NCBI GenBank assembly: GCA_030746455.1
Contig: JASLMQ010000871.1
Coordinates: 1 to 15,813 of the forward strand
Source of the DNA: Candidatus Latescibacterota bacterium
GTDB taxonomy: Bacteria > Latescibacterota > UBA2968 > GCA-2709665
Direction: 5' to 3'
DNA length: 15,813 bases
The notes beneath the pieces were generated by a model. It had not been told where the DNA came from and made no database searches. It worked only from the letters and a program-made list of their open reading frames with translations. Both the position numbers and the translations under genes were made by a program. Of the stretch, positions 1 through 7,728 are shown one piece after another (positions within the stretch are counted from its first letter, which is position 1; each line of letters starts with the position of its first letter).

Positions 1-1191
1 AAGGCCCGCGCGCAAGACAGCCACGCGCACATGGTGACGTCGATGTATGCGGACCCGCGCGCCTACATCACCAACCGGTATCGGATGGGGATGCAGGGAG
101 CCCCGTGGGGACGAAGCATGATCCTGAACCGGGTGGGCGCCCCCATCGCAGACACGGGATACGAAGACGGGATTGCCACGGCGACGGTAGATCTCGACAA
201 ACGAAAGGTCGATCCCTACGAGCCGTGGTACCAGGGCGAGAACATATTCATCACGAACAACATGGGAGACCGGAAGGCCTTTCACCCGATCGCTGAGCCC
301 TGGGTTCGGCCCGAGCTGCCCACCTTCAAGAAGCGAACGGCCCGGATCGCCGTCGGGTACCTCTGGGGGGAGCATGCGTGGCGCGACGGCTCCGTGCCTG
401 AGACCATGCTGGACGTGCTGGACCAGGCGGCGGCCGTGAGCCCCGATCTGGTCCTGCTCTCGGAGATGAGCGCGAAGATCGAGGACGAGACGACCCGGTC
501 GGTGATGCAGGTGGTGTCTGAACGCGCCCGGCGGATGGGGGCCTACGTGCTCATCGGGGGGATCGGGGACTCGACGCAGATCAGCATCGCCAGGCTCTGG
601 GACCGTTCTGGCGAGCTGGTCTTCGAGGAGCCCATCTACTGGACCAAGGGGTTCCCCGAGCTCAAGGTCTACGACACCGACTTCGCCCGGATCGGCGTCC
701 ACACGTGCGGCGATCTGATGACGTTCGAGATCGACCGGACGCTGGCGCTGAAGGGAGCGGAGATCATCTTGGATCCCAGCCAGATGTGGGGCGGCGACGG
801 ATACAACAACGACGTGCTACTTCAGGCCCGGGCGGTCGACAACGGATGCTGGATGGCCTGCGCTCGGTGGAACAGCTCGGACCCCGGGCTTCGCAGTGTG
901 ATCGTGGATCCGTACGGCTACGTGCTGGCGGGTTCCCACTTCCAGCAGGAGGGCGTGATCCACGCGGACATCGACTTCGACCAGAAGAAGGTCTACTACG
1001 CCGGCCGGAAGCCCGATCAACCCAAGCGGGGGGAGTCCGGCATCCCCTCATACTACAGCGAGGACATCCCGGAACAGCACGCGGGGTGGCGCGAGATGAT
1101 CTTCTCCCGCCGGCGTCCGGAGCTCTACGGCATCATCCCAGGGAACAACGAGGTGATCATGAGATACCGACCGGAGAAGGGACCATGGTGA
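1..1191 (+). CDS. Tandem carbon-nitrogen hydrolase (nitrilase superfamily), 5' end outside window
   Basis: Nitrilase-superfamily enzymes cleave or form amide and nitrile C-N bonds with a Glu-Lys-Cys triad. The reading frame is open from base 1, so the ATG at 31 is probably internal and the gene begins left of the window. Counting from that ATG, residues about 1-60 are the tail of a first nitrilase domain. A complete second domain spans about 103-330, with E145 (LLSEMS), K206 (WTKGFPE) and C226 (HTCGD) as the triad. The two domain tails align: ARAQD followed by VTS and a VDLDKRKV strand in the first, ARAVDNG and IDFDQKKV in the second. About 60 further residues follow domain two. The downstream lyase gene starts 41 bases later, so the two are probably co-transcribed. 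The substrate is unknown. The family call is firm; whether the first domain has its own triad cannot be seen. Confidence 0.88.
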   Translation, partial: KARAQDSHAHMVTSMYADPRAYITNRYRMGMQGAPWGRSMILNRVGAPIADTGYEDGIATATVDLDKRKVDPYEPWYQGENIFITNNMGDRKAFHPIAEPWVRPELPTFKKRTARIAVGYLWGEHAWRDGSVPETMLDVLDQAAAVSPDLVLLSEMSAKIEDETTRSVMQVVSERARRMGAYVLIGGIGDSTQISIARLWDRSGELVFEEPIYWTKGFPELKVYDTDFARIGVHTCGDLMTFEIDRTLALKGAEIILDPSQMWGGDGYNNDVLLQARAVDNGCWMACARWNSSDPGLRSVIVDPYGYVLAGSHFQQEGVIHADIDFDQKKVYYAGRKPDQPKRGESGIPSYYSEDIPEQHAGWREMIFSRRRPELYGIIPGNNEVIMRYRPEKGPW

Positions 1192-1220
1192 TGAAGGTGC
1201 GGAATGCGGAAGGCGGCCAT

Positions 1221-1228
1221 GGAGGGGA
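1221..1228 (+). promoter_or_regulatory. Ribosome-binding site fixing the DapA-family start
   Basis: GGAGGGGA lies just ahead of the ATG at 1233. In-frame ATGs at 1185 and 1191 lie closer to the stop of the preceding gene (1191 would overlap its TGA), but they lack a comparable site. They would also add a 14-16-residue glycine-rich tail that the family does not have. This supports 1233 as the start. Confidence 0.7.
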
Positions 1229-1232
1229 GCCA

Positions 1233-2126
1233 ATGGACGCGAAACCCATGTGTGGCGTGTTCACCATCCTCGTCACGCCGTTCGACGGGCAGTCCCGTAT
1301 CGACGAGGAAAGCCTTCGCCGCCTGGTCGACTTCAACCTGGAAGCGGGCGTTCACGGTGTGGGCGTGGCCCTGGGTAGCGAGGTACCGAAGCTCTCGGAG
1401 GGAGAGAGGGAGCAGGTCACACGCATCGTCGTGGACCAGGTCCGCAGCCAGGTTCCCGTGGTCATCAATACGGGGGCGGCCGGCACGGATCTTGCCGTGC
1501 TCTACAGCCGGGCCGCCGAGCGGAATGGCGCCGACGCGCTGATGGTGATGCCACCGGCCGCCGCGTCTGAATCCGTCATCGATTACTTCCAGGCCATCTC
1601 GGACGCCGTGGGCATCCCGATCTTCATACAGGACACGTCTTCGGCACCGGTTCCAGCGGGACTGGCCCTGCAGATCGCGCAGGCATGCGAAAGGGTACTA
1701 TACATCAAGGTGGAGCGTCCGCCGACCACGGTGAGTGTGGCCGAGACGTCCGCGAAGGCAGGCGACGGGCTGACGGTGTTCGGTGGTGCAGGGGGAACGT
1801 ACTTCATCGAGGAGATGCGTCGCGGCTCCATCGGCACGATGCCGGGCTGCAGCCAGCCGGAGGCATTCGTGGAGGCGTGGAACCTGCATCAGAACGGGGA
1901 TGAGTCCGGCGCACGCGAGGCGTTCGACCGCCAGATCGCGCCCGTCAACCGGATCGCCGGGCAGGGAATGGACGCTTTCTTCCACGTGCACAAGGAGATC
2001 TTGAAGCAGCGCGGCGTGATCCACGAGGCGGTGGTGCGCCGCCCCACCAAGCCGATCGATGAAACCACCCGAGGCGAGCTGCAGCAGGTCATCGACGTGC
2101 TGTATCCGGCGAGGAGGTCGCGATGA
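1233..2126 (+). CDS. DapA/N-acetylneuraminate lyase-family aldolase or lyase
   Basis: 297 residues, the usual length of the class I (Schiff-base) TIM-barrel DHDPS/NAL family, whose members make or break C-C bonds next to a keto acid. The N-terminus (GVFTILVTPFDG, residues 8-19) is the classic first strand. The Schiff-base lysine is K159 in VLYIKVE, at the position of E. coli DapA K161. The substrate loop, usually GTTGE, reads GSEVPKLS (48-55). The tyrosine that relays protons in DapA, NAL and KDG aldolases (Y133) is replaced by Q133 (FIQD). A true DapA role in lysine synthesis is therefore unlikely. The stop overlaps the start of the next gene by ATGA. Next to an enolase-superfamily dehydratase, a keto-deoxy-acid aldolase or dehydratase is the likeliest role, by inference. 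Confidence 0.88.
   Translation: MDAKPMCGVFTILVTPFDGQSRIDEESLRRLVDFNLEAGVHGVGVALGSEVPKLSEGEREQVTRIVVDQVRSQVPVVINTGAAGTDLAVLYSRAAERNGADALMVMPPAAASESVIDYFQAISDAVGIPIFIQDTSSAPVPAGLALQIAQACERVLYIKVERPPTTVSVAETSAKAGDGLTVFGGAGGTYFIEEMRRGSIGTMPGCSQPEAFVEAWNLHQNGDESGAREAFDRQIAPVNRIAGQGMDAFFHVHKEILKQRGVIHEAVVRRPTKPIDETTRGELQQVIDVLYPARRSR
2111..2118 (+). promoter_or_regulatory. Ribosome-binding site of the enolase-superfamily gene
   Basis: GAGGAGGT lies inside the last codons of the DapA-family gene, five bases before the ATG at 2123. With the ATGA overlap this points to translational coupling of the two genes. Confidence 0.65.
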
Positions 2127-3277
2127 AGATCACGGACCTGCAGGTGACCCCGTTCCGGGTGAGGCGACGCGGGTTCCGGAACGGCGAGATGCAGCCCGAG
2201 ACCGAGGTCGTTCAGACGCTGACGAAGATCGTGACCGACGAAGGCGCGGAGGGCTACTATTTGGGAGGTCGAGGTCACGGCGATCAGGACGGGCTGTCTG
2301 CGGAGCAGGGAGCGACGCTTTCGGGACGGATCCGGTCGCTGGTGATGGGACACGATCCGTTCGATCGGGAGAAGTTCTGGCACTGGCTGTGGGTGGCCAA
2401 CATCGAGGAGAACCTGATCAGCGTGTTGGACATGACGCTCTGGGACCTCCAGGCCCGGCTGTTCAACGTACCGCTGTACAAGCTGCTCGGCGGTTGCCGG
2501 GACCGGGTGAGGGCCTACGCCAGCACCTACCCCAACATGGGGAGTCCCGACGACTACGCGCAGCACGCGCTCGCGTGCAAACGCCAGGGCTACACGCACT
2601 ACAAGATCCACCCCTACTACTTCTGGGACCCCGTGGCCGGGAAGCCGGCCCCGGGGCGTCCCTCGCACACCGATCAGGACATCCAGGCGTGCCGCGCCGT
2701 GCGCGAGGCGGTTGGGTACGAGATGGTGCTCAGCTTCGATCCATGGGGCACCTACTGGACCTACGAAGACGCCCTGAAGGTGGGGCGTGCGCTCGAGGAG
2801 TTGGATTTCTACTGGTACGAGCATCCGATGCCCGAGTACCGCGTATCGACCTACGAGAAGCTCTGCCGGGAGCTGGACATCCCCATCCTGTCCCCAGAGA
2901 TCGCCGCCGGGAGCATCTACACGCGCGCCGACTGGATCCGGCGGGGGGCGTCGGACATGAGCCGCATCGACGTGCTGCGCGGCGGCATCACGGGCGTGAA
3001 GAAGATGGCAGCGATTTGCGAGGCCTACGGGGTGAAATGCGAGATCCACATGAGCGGCGCGGCCAACCTGCAGGTTCTCGGGTCCACCAGCGAGGACGTG
3101 TGCGAGTATTACGAACGGGGCCTGCTGGCGCCGGGGATGGACTACGAAACGCCGCCGCCCTATCTGGAAGAGATCGTGGATCCCATGGACGCAGACGGCT
3201 TCGTACATCTGCCCCAGGAGCCGGGGATGGGTTACCGGATCGTCTGGGATTACATCGAAGAGAACCGCATCGAATAG
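2123..3277 (+). CDS. Mandelate racemase/muconate lactonizing enzyme-family (enolase superfamily) protein
   Basis: 384 residues, typical for the family: an N-terminal capping domain (about 1-125) and a C-terminal barrel (about 130-370). Family enzymes abstract the proton alpha to a carboxylate, using Mg2+. Visible active-site residues are K161 in a KxH motif (YKIHP), metal ligands D206 (SFDPWG), E233 (YEHP) and E259 (SPE), and a His-Asp dyad D283 (DVLRGGIT) and H309 (EIHMSG). This dyad places it in the mandelate-racemase subgroup, mostly acid-sugar dehydratases and racemases. The subgroup usually has KxK; here the third position is H163. A dehydratase feeding the preceding aldolase-like enzyme is a sensible guess. 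The exact sugar acid cannot be read from sequence. Confidence 0.92.
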   Translation: MKITDLQVTPFRVRRRGFRNGEMQPETEVVQTLTKIVTDEGAEGYYLGGRGHGDQDGLSAEQGATLSGRIRSLVMGHDPFDREKFWHWLWVANIEENLISVLDMTLWDLQARLFNVPLYKLLGGCRDRVRAYASTYPNMGSPDDYAQHALACKRQGYTHYKIHPYYFWDPVAGKPAPGRPSHTDQDIQACRAVREAVGYEMVLSFDPWGTYWTYEDALKVGRALEELDFYWYEHPMPEYRVSTYEKLCRELDIPILSPEIAAGSIYTRADWIRRGASDMSRIDVLRGGITGVKKMAAICEAYGVKCEIHMSGAANLQVLGSTSEDVCEYYERGLLAPGMDYETPPPYLEEIVDPMDADGFVHLPQEPGMGYRIVWDYIEENRIE

Positions 3278-3358
3278 CCTGCGTGGCTGCCGGATCCATC
3301 GGACCACTCGGCTTCGAGAATGGCCTGACCCCTTCCAGATCCCTGTCCCGGCCCGCGA

Positions 3359-6300
3359 ATGAATGATCCCTGTAAGGCCCGACTGACCCGCCGGGAGTTC
3401 CTGGTCCGTGCCGGACTGACGGCTGCGGCGGCGGGCATCCCCGGGACGACTCTATCACGAACGCCTGAGAGAGGAGACCGCGTGGAGCGCATCGACTGCT
3501 CACGTGCCGAATCCTACTGGAAACATGCGCGGCCATTCCCCCGCGGAGTCGCACACCCGCTGCGCTACACGCAGGATCAGATCGACAGAGCCCTGCGCAG
3601 GTCCGAGTCGCTGGACTGGGCGAAGCGGTACCGCGATCGGCTGGTTCGTTCGATGGAGCGGCGGGGTGTTCTGACGAGGCCCGATGACGCGCTGCGGGGG
3701 GAGATCTCCGATCAGGTCAACTTCCCGCTCCCCCGGTGCCCCGTGGACCGTCGGCAGCGGAGCTGGCGATCCGGCTTCTGGGACTGGTCGGCGAAGGACC
3801 CCGCGCACGTACGCTGCAAGATCTGCGACAGCGTGCTGCCGGGTCCGGAACACGAGCCTACGGGCGAGATGGTCGTGGTGGGTCCCTCCGGCAAGGAGGT
3901 GGCCTACCGCTACTGGGAGGATGAGGAGGGCTATCGGTACTTCTTCGAGAACATGGTCATCAACTACCGTCACCAACGAGTGATGGGCCTGGTCGATTCG
4001 CTGGCCCTGGCCTGCGTGCTCACGGGTGAGACGGCCTATGCCAGGAAGGCGGCCGTGATCCTGGCACGAATCGCGGAGGTCTATCCGCACTACCCGGTGC
4101 ACGGACTGGGTGAGTCGTACATCAACGCCGATCTGAGGGGGCACTATGAGAACCAGTGGTACAGGGATCCCCCCTTCCCCTTTGTTTCGGCACGACTCGG
4201 GAACTTCCATGCCAGTCCCTTCTCCGACGCGGGCCAGGCCTTCCGTTTCGCGGTGGCCTATGACCTCATTTCGGCGAGCGGGGCCCTGGAGTCGCTCTCT
4301 TCCGAGCTGGGGCGTGACGTGCGCGTCGACATCGAGCGCGACCTCCTCTACGAGGCCGCGCGATACACGATGGAGATCGCCGATCGGGCCACGAACTACG
4401 ACGGCTCGCGTATACGCGGGATGGGGTTCCTCGGCCGTGTGCTCGACGAGCCCGGGTTCGTGTCCTGGGCGTGGTCGCTCTACCGCAGGCTGATCGACAA
4501 CTGCTTCTGGTACGACAACTACTGGAACGAGGACACCCTGAACTACTTCGCGATGATCGTGGGTGGCGTCCTGGAGGTGCCCGATCTCCTGACCGGCCAG
4601 GGAGGGATCGACGTGCACGGAGAAATGCCCTTCCTGCCCCAGATCTACACGGCCCCCATTAGGCTCTTCTACCCCGACGGCAGGACCCACATGGCCAACG
4701 ACACGTGGGCGCCGACCACGCTGCCGTCGTCGCGATCGAGCCACATCCGGTCCATGGGCCGGTTCGTCGAGCGCGCGGACGAGCTCCTGGGACTCAACCG
4801 GGTCCCGGTTGCCGATGTCGAGTTTGCGCTGTTCGAGCGCTCGTCGGACGCGGAACGCAGGGTGACCGCGCGCGACCTGCAGAAGCTGGTGCCGGAGAAC
4901 ACGCTGATGCCCGGCGCCGGCGACGCCATCCTCGGAATTGGGCGCTCGAGGGATGCGGTTCGGGCGACGATGAGCTTCGGCCCGTGGGCAGGTCATCACC
5001 ATCGGGACACCCTCTCAGTGGGCCTGTTCGCGCTTGGGAAGGAGCTGCTGTCGGATATCGGGTACACGCACACGATCTACCGGCCCTGGGCAACCTCGGT
5101 GGCCAGCCACAACACGGTTGTGGTCGACGGATGCGAGCAGACAGAGGCCAGCGGGCGGCTTCTGTGCTATCAACCCGCATCCAGGGCGCAGGTCGGATGC
5201 GTGGTGGCGGAGGCACCGGAGGCGTTCACCGACGTGTCAGGATACCGGAGATCGATGCTGCTCGTACCGACAAGCGGGAGGACCGGGTACGTCGTCGACG
5301 TGTTCGAGGTGGAGGGTGGTGATTCGCACGACTACCTCTTGCACGGCGCGGCTGACTTCGATCAGGCCCTTTCGTCGAGCACGGAGCTGACACCCGCCAG
5401 GGGCGAGATGACACGGAGCGGGAATGGGACTCGGCGCGCCCGGTACGACTACCTAAAGAACACCCGCGGAGCAGATGTGAGTGGCGCAATCAAAATGAGG
5501 TTCGACGGCGAGGCTACGAAGGTCGACGTGTGGTTCCCGGATGTCAAGGAGGGCCGTCTGCTCGTGAGCGACGGGCCGTCGATCCGCCGCGCGCAGGAAG
5601 ACGACGGACGGCTCGGAGAATTCTGGTATCCTGTGGTGTGCCTGCGTCGGAAGGGAGAGGCGAGCCGGTTCGTCTCCGTGACCGAGGCCCACGCCGGACA
5701 AGGGAATGTCCGGGAGGTGAGGCTGCTTGCCGAGGCGGGCACCGGACTGGTGCTAGAGGTGAGCGAAGGGGCCCGCAGGCGGATCATCGGGATCGATCCG
5801 TCCGGTGTGGGGTTCGATACCGCACTGCCCGATGGATGCCGATTCGAGCTCCGGGGGAGGGTCGGCGTCTTCACGGAGAGGGGCGGCAAGGGCGTATGCA
5901 GGTTGATCGATGGGTCCCGACTGCGGGTCGGCGACTCGCTCCTGGAACGGAGGCGCGGTTTCGAGGGAAGGCTGACGGGCGTGGTGGGCGACAGTACGGG
6001 CGAGCCGGGCCGGAGCGAGTTGGTGGTGGACACCCGACTGCCTGAGGATGGGACGGCCGACAGGAAGGTCATCACGGTGACCCATCCCTCGGGCAAGCAG
6101 ACCGCCTACCTGATCGATCGCGTTTCGCGCGAGGGCGATGGAAGCCGGATCGCGCTTTCGGGGATGCCGCGGTTCTTCCGGGGCCGGGCGGAGGTGGCCT
6201 CGGGAGGGCCATCGACGTTTACGAGCACGGTGGAGCACCCCAAGACATCGGACCACCCGGGCTCGCGCGTGCGCGTGGGAAAGCGATGCTTCACGATCCG

Positions 6301-6421
6301 AGAGATGGACGGTCGGCAGAGCTTTACGACGGAGGAGGCGTTCGACTTCAGCGACTCCGTGGGGGAGACGTTCGAGGTGTTCTCGACCGCGGCGGGCGAC
6401 CGTTTCCGGATCACCCTCTAG
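3359..6421 (+). CDS. Tat-exported heparinase II/III-family polysaccharide lyase-like protein
   Basis: 1020 residues. The N-terminus has a twin-arginine signal, TRREFL (10-15), then a short Ala-rich hydrophobic stretch (18-28), so folded export is likely. Residues about 50-480 form the expected alpha/alpha toroid-type region (many Trp/Tyr). It includes C127 and a C153-x2-C156 pair, which resembles the partly degenerate zinc-ribbon-like insert of some long heparinase-like proteins. The heparinase II/III beta domain begins near 535: AGHHHRDTLS (544-553), ELLSDIGY (562-569) and SHNTVVVDG (583-591) supply the His, Asp and His expected to bind zinc. About 420 more residues follow, much of it beta-sandwich-like by composition. 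The family eliminates uronic-acid glycans such as heparin or alginate. The polymer here is unknown. No good ribosome-binding site precedes the ATG. It follows the enolase-superfamily gene by 81 bases and is probably in the same transcript. Confidence 0.87.
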   Translation: MNDPCKARLTRREFLVRAGLTAAAAGIPGTTLSRTPERGDRVERIDCSRAESYWKHARPFPRGVAHPLRYTQDQIDRALRRSESLDWAKRYRDRLVRSMERRGVLTRPDDALRGEISDQVNFPLPRCPVDRRQRSWRSGFWDWSAKDPAHVRCKICDSVLPGPEHEPTGEMVVVGPSGKEVAYRYWEDEEGYRYFFENMVINYRHQRVMGLVDSLALACVLTGETAYARKAAVILARIAEVYPHYPVHGLGESYINADLRGHYENQWYRDPPFPFVSARLGNFHASPFSDAGQAFRFAVAYDLISASGALESLSSELGRDVRVDIERDLLYEAARYTMEIADRATNYDGSRIRGMGFLGRVLDEPGFVSWAWSLYRRLIDNCFWYDNYWNEDTLNYFAMIVGGVLEVPDLLTGQGGIDVHGEMPFLPQIYTAPIRLFYPDGRTHMANDTWAPTTLPSSRSSHIRSMGRFVERADELLGLNRVPVADVEFALFERSSDAERRVTARDLQKLVPENTLMPGAGDAILGIGRSRDAVRATMSFGPWAGHHHRDTLSVGLFALGKELLSDIGYTHTIYRPWATSVASHNTVVVDGCEQTEASGRLLCYQPASRAQVGCVVAEAPEAFTDVSGYRRSMLLVPTSGRTGYVVDVFEVEGGDSHDYLLHGAADFDQALSSSTELTPARGEMTRSGNGTRRARYDYLKNTRGADVSGAIKMRFDGEATKVDVWFPDVKEGRLLVSDGPSIRRAQEDDGRLGEFWYPVVCLRRKGEASRFVSVTEAHAGQGNVREVRLLAEAGTGLVLEVSEGARRRIIGIDPSGVGFDTALPDGCRFELRGRVGVFTERGGKGVCRLIDGSRLRVGDSLLERRRGFEGRLTGVVGDSTGEPGRSELVVDTRLPEDGTADRKVITVTHPSGKQTAYLIDRVSREGDGSRIALSGMPRFFRGRAEVASGGPSTFTSTVEHPKTSDHPGSRVRVGKRCFTIREMDGRQSFTTEEAFDFSDSVGETFEVFSTAAGDRFRITL

Positions 6422-6424
6422 CGT

Positions 6425-6453
6425 TTGCCGATTCGGACCGAATCTCGTATCTT
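6425..6453 (+). promoter_or_regulatory. Candidate sigma70 promoter with palindromic operator in the spacer
   Basis: TTGCCG (6425-6430) and TATCTT (6448-6453) are separated by 17 bases and each match four of six consensus bases. Most of the spacer is a perfect palindrome with 7-base arms, GATTCGG-A-CCGAATC (6430-6444). A palindrome between -35 and -10 is the layout used by MerR-type regulators and many repressors. It would give the aldo/keto reductase its own controlled start about 60 bases upstream of its ATG. This is a motif-based inference. Confidence 0.4.
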
Positions 6454-6459
6454 TGCGCT

Positions 6460-6471
6460 TCGGTCGACCGA
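6460..6471. repeat. 12-bp perfect palindrome near the predicted transcription start
   Basis: TCGGTCGACCGA is its own reverse complement. It falls about where transcription from the 6425-6453 promoter would begin, 48 bases before the ATG of the aldo/keto reductase. It could be a second operator, but a GC-rich 12-mer palindrome can also arise by chance. Confidence 0.4.
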
Positions 6472-6518
6472 CTATACGCAAGAAGGCATTCATAGATGTA
6501 GTGAAAGGACGGTGAGGT

Positions 6519-7634
6519 ATGCAGGTTGCGACCCTGGGACGGACAGGGCTGAAGGTCTCCCGACTCGGGTTCGGTGCGATGCGGGTGCCGATGGATGGCG
6601 ACCGAGTGGACCGCGAGAAGGCGATTCCCATCATACATCGAGCCTTCGAGGCGGGGGTGAACTACATCGACACGGCCGTTGGATATAACAACGGCGACAG
6701 CCAGCGCGCTGTGGGGGATGCCCTCAAGGGATGGCGGGACAAGATCGTCGTGTCCACGAAGAATCCCTACTACGGCGAAGACGAAAAGCAATGGTGGCAG
6801 AACCTTGAAGAGAGCCTGGAGCGGCTCCAGGTGGAGACTATCGACGTCTACAACACGCACGGCGCGCGCCGGGTGCGGCTGACCCCGGAGTCCAAACCCC
6901 GGATCGAGAAGTGGATGAACAAGGCCAAGGATCAGGGCCTGATCCGGCACGTGTGCACGTCCTTCCACGATGACGAGGAATTCCTCAGGTACATCGTCGA
7001 TTCCGGCATGTACGGGGCCGTGACCCTGCAATACAACATGCTGGACCGGAAGCTCGAGGACGGAATCGCATACGCCGCCGAAAAGAACGTGGGCGTCGTG
7101 GTGATGGGCCCAGTGGCGGGGGGGAGACTGGGCGCTGCGAATGAGGAACTGGCCGGACTGGTTCCGGGGATCGAGCGGATCCCCGAGCTGGCGCTCCGGT
7201 TCGTGCTGGCGAACCCGAATGTGACAGTAGCGCTTTCCGGGATGGGCACGATGCAGCAGGTGGAGGAGAACGTGGTTATCGCGTCGGACGAGCGGGCGTT
7301 CAGCGACGAGGAGCTGCGCATCGTCCGCGAACAGCTCCATCGGCTCAAGGAGATGGCCGACGCCTACTGCACGGGCTGCAACTACTGCCAGCCCTGCCCG
7401 GAAGAGGTGAACATCCCGCGGATCTTCAAGATGTACAATGATGCCCGCGTTTACGGGTTTGGCGAGCAGGCGCGGAAGCAGTACGCGCGGTGGGGAGACG
7501 AGGCCCCCGAGGGCGGGAATCTGGCGGACGCATGCGCGGAGTGCGGTCAGTGCATAGAGGAGTGCCCGCAGGACATCCCGATCATCGATCAGCTCAAGGA
7601 GGCGCACGAGCTGTTGACCGACGGGAAGCCGTAG
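6519..7634 (+). CDS. Aldo/keto reductase with C-terminal 2[4Fe-4S] ferredoxin domain
   Basis: 371 residues. Residues 1-275 form an NAD(P)H-dependent aldo/keto reductase barrel with the full catalytic tetrad: D51 and Y56 (IDTAVGY), K81 (STKNP) and H114 (YNTHG). The C-terminus carries two iron-sulfur motifs. The first is C284-x2-C287-x2-C290-x2-C293-P and the second is C339-x2-C342-x2-C345-x3-C349-P. Together they should bind two [4Fe-4S] clusters. Such fusions are a known bacterial subfamily, likely linking sugar or aldehyde oxidoreduction to electron transfer, but most are uncharacterised. No signal peptide is present, so the protein is cytoplasmic. The purine-rich stretch AAAGGACGGTGAGG precedes the ATG. 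The gene ends 38 bases before a strong terminator and is the last gene of the plus-strand block. Confidence 0.93.
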   Translation: MQVATLGRTGLKVSRLGFGAMRVPMDGDRVDREKAIPIIHRAFEAGVNYIDTAVGYNNGDSQRAVGDALKGWRDKIVVSTKNPYYGEDEKQWWQNLEESLERLQVETIDVYNTHGARRVRLTPESKPRIEKWMNKAKDQGLIRHVCTSFHDDEEFLRYIVDSGMYGAVTLQYNMLDRKLEDGIAYAAEKNVGVVVMGPVAGGRLGAANEELAGLVPGIERIPELALRFVLANPNVTVALSGMGTMQQVEENVVIASDERAFSDEELRIVREQLHRLKEMADAYCTGCNYCQPCPEEVNIPRIFKMYNDARVYGFGEQARKQYARWGDEAPEGGNLADACAECGQCIEECPQDIPIIDQLKEAHELLTDGKP

Positions 7635-7672
7635 GGCCCGGAAAGGGTCAGATACGGGGCTGGTAGAGACAC

Positions 7673-7706
7673 AGGGGGACGGGCATAGGCCCGTCCCCCT
7701 TTATTT
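7673..7706 (+). terminator. Rho-independent terminator of the 1-7634 gene block
   Basis: A perfect 12-bp stem, AGGGGGACGGGC (7673-7684) with GCCCGTCCCCCT (7689-7700), has a four-base loop ATAG and is followed by TTATTT. It lies between the convergent aldo/keto reductase and gamma-glutamyltransferase-like genes. The other strand lacks a clear T-run, so it mainly serves the plus strand. Confidence 0.85.
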
Positions 7707-7728
7707 CATGGCCGGTTGACTACACGCC

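Noticed and set aside
705..1184. Upstream extension of the DapA-family frame, which stays open across the nitrilase gene
   Set aside because: The extension is antisense-like Arg/Gly/Pro-rich sequence in another frame of a clear nitrilase, and the true start has its own ribosome-binding site at 1221.
1889..3307. Long minus-strand ORF opposite the DapA and enolase-family genes
   Set aside because: Its composition (His/Val/Arg-rich, no motifs) is that of an antisense frame in GC-rich coding DNA.
3500..5002. 500-codon minus-strand ORF opposite the heparinase-like gene
   Set aside because: No recognisable domain; the plus strand carries the clear family motifs.
6430..6444. Palindrome considered as a terminator for the heparinase-like gene
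   Set aside because: It has a one-base loop, short stem and no T-run; its place between -35 and -10 elements fits an operator better.
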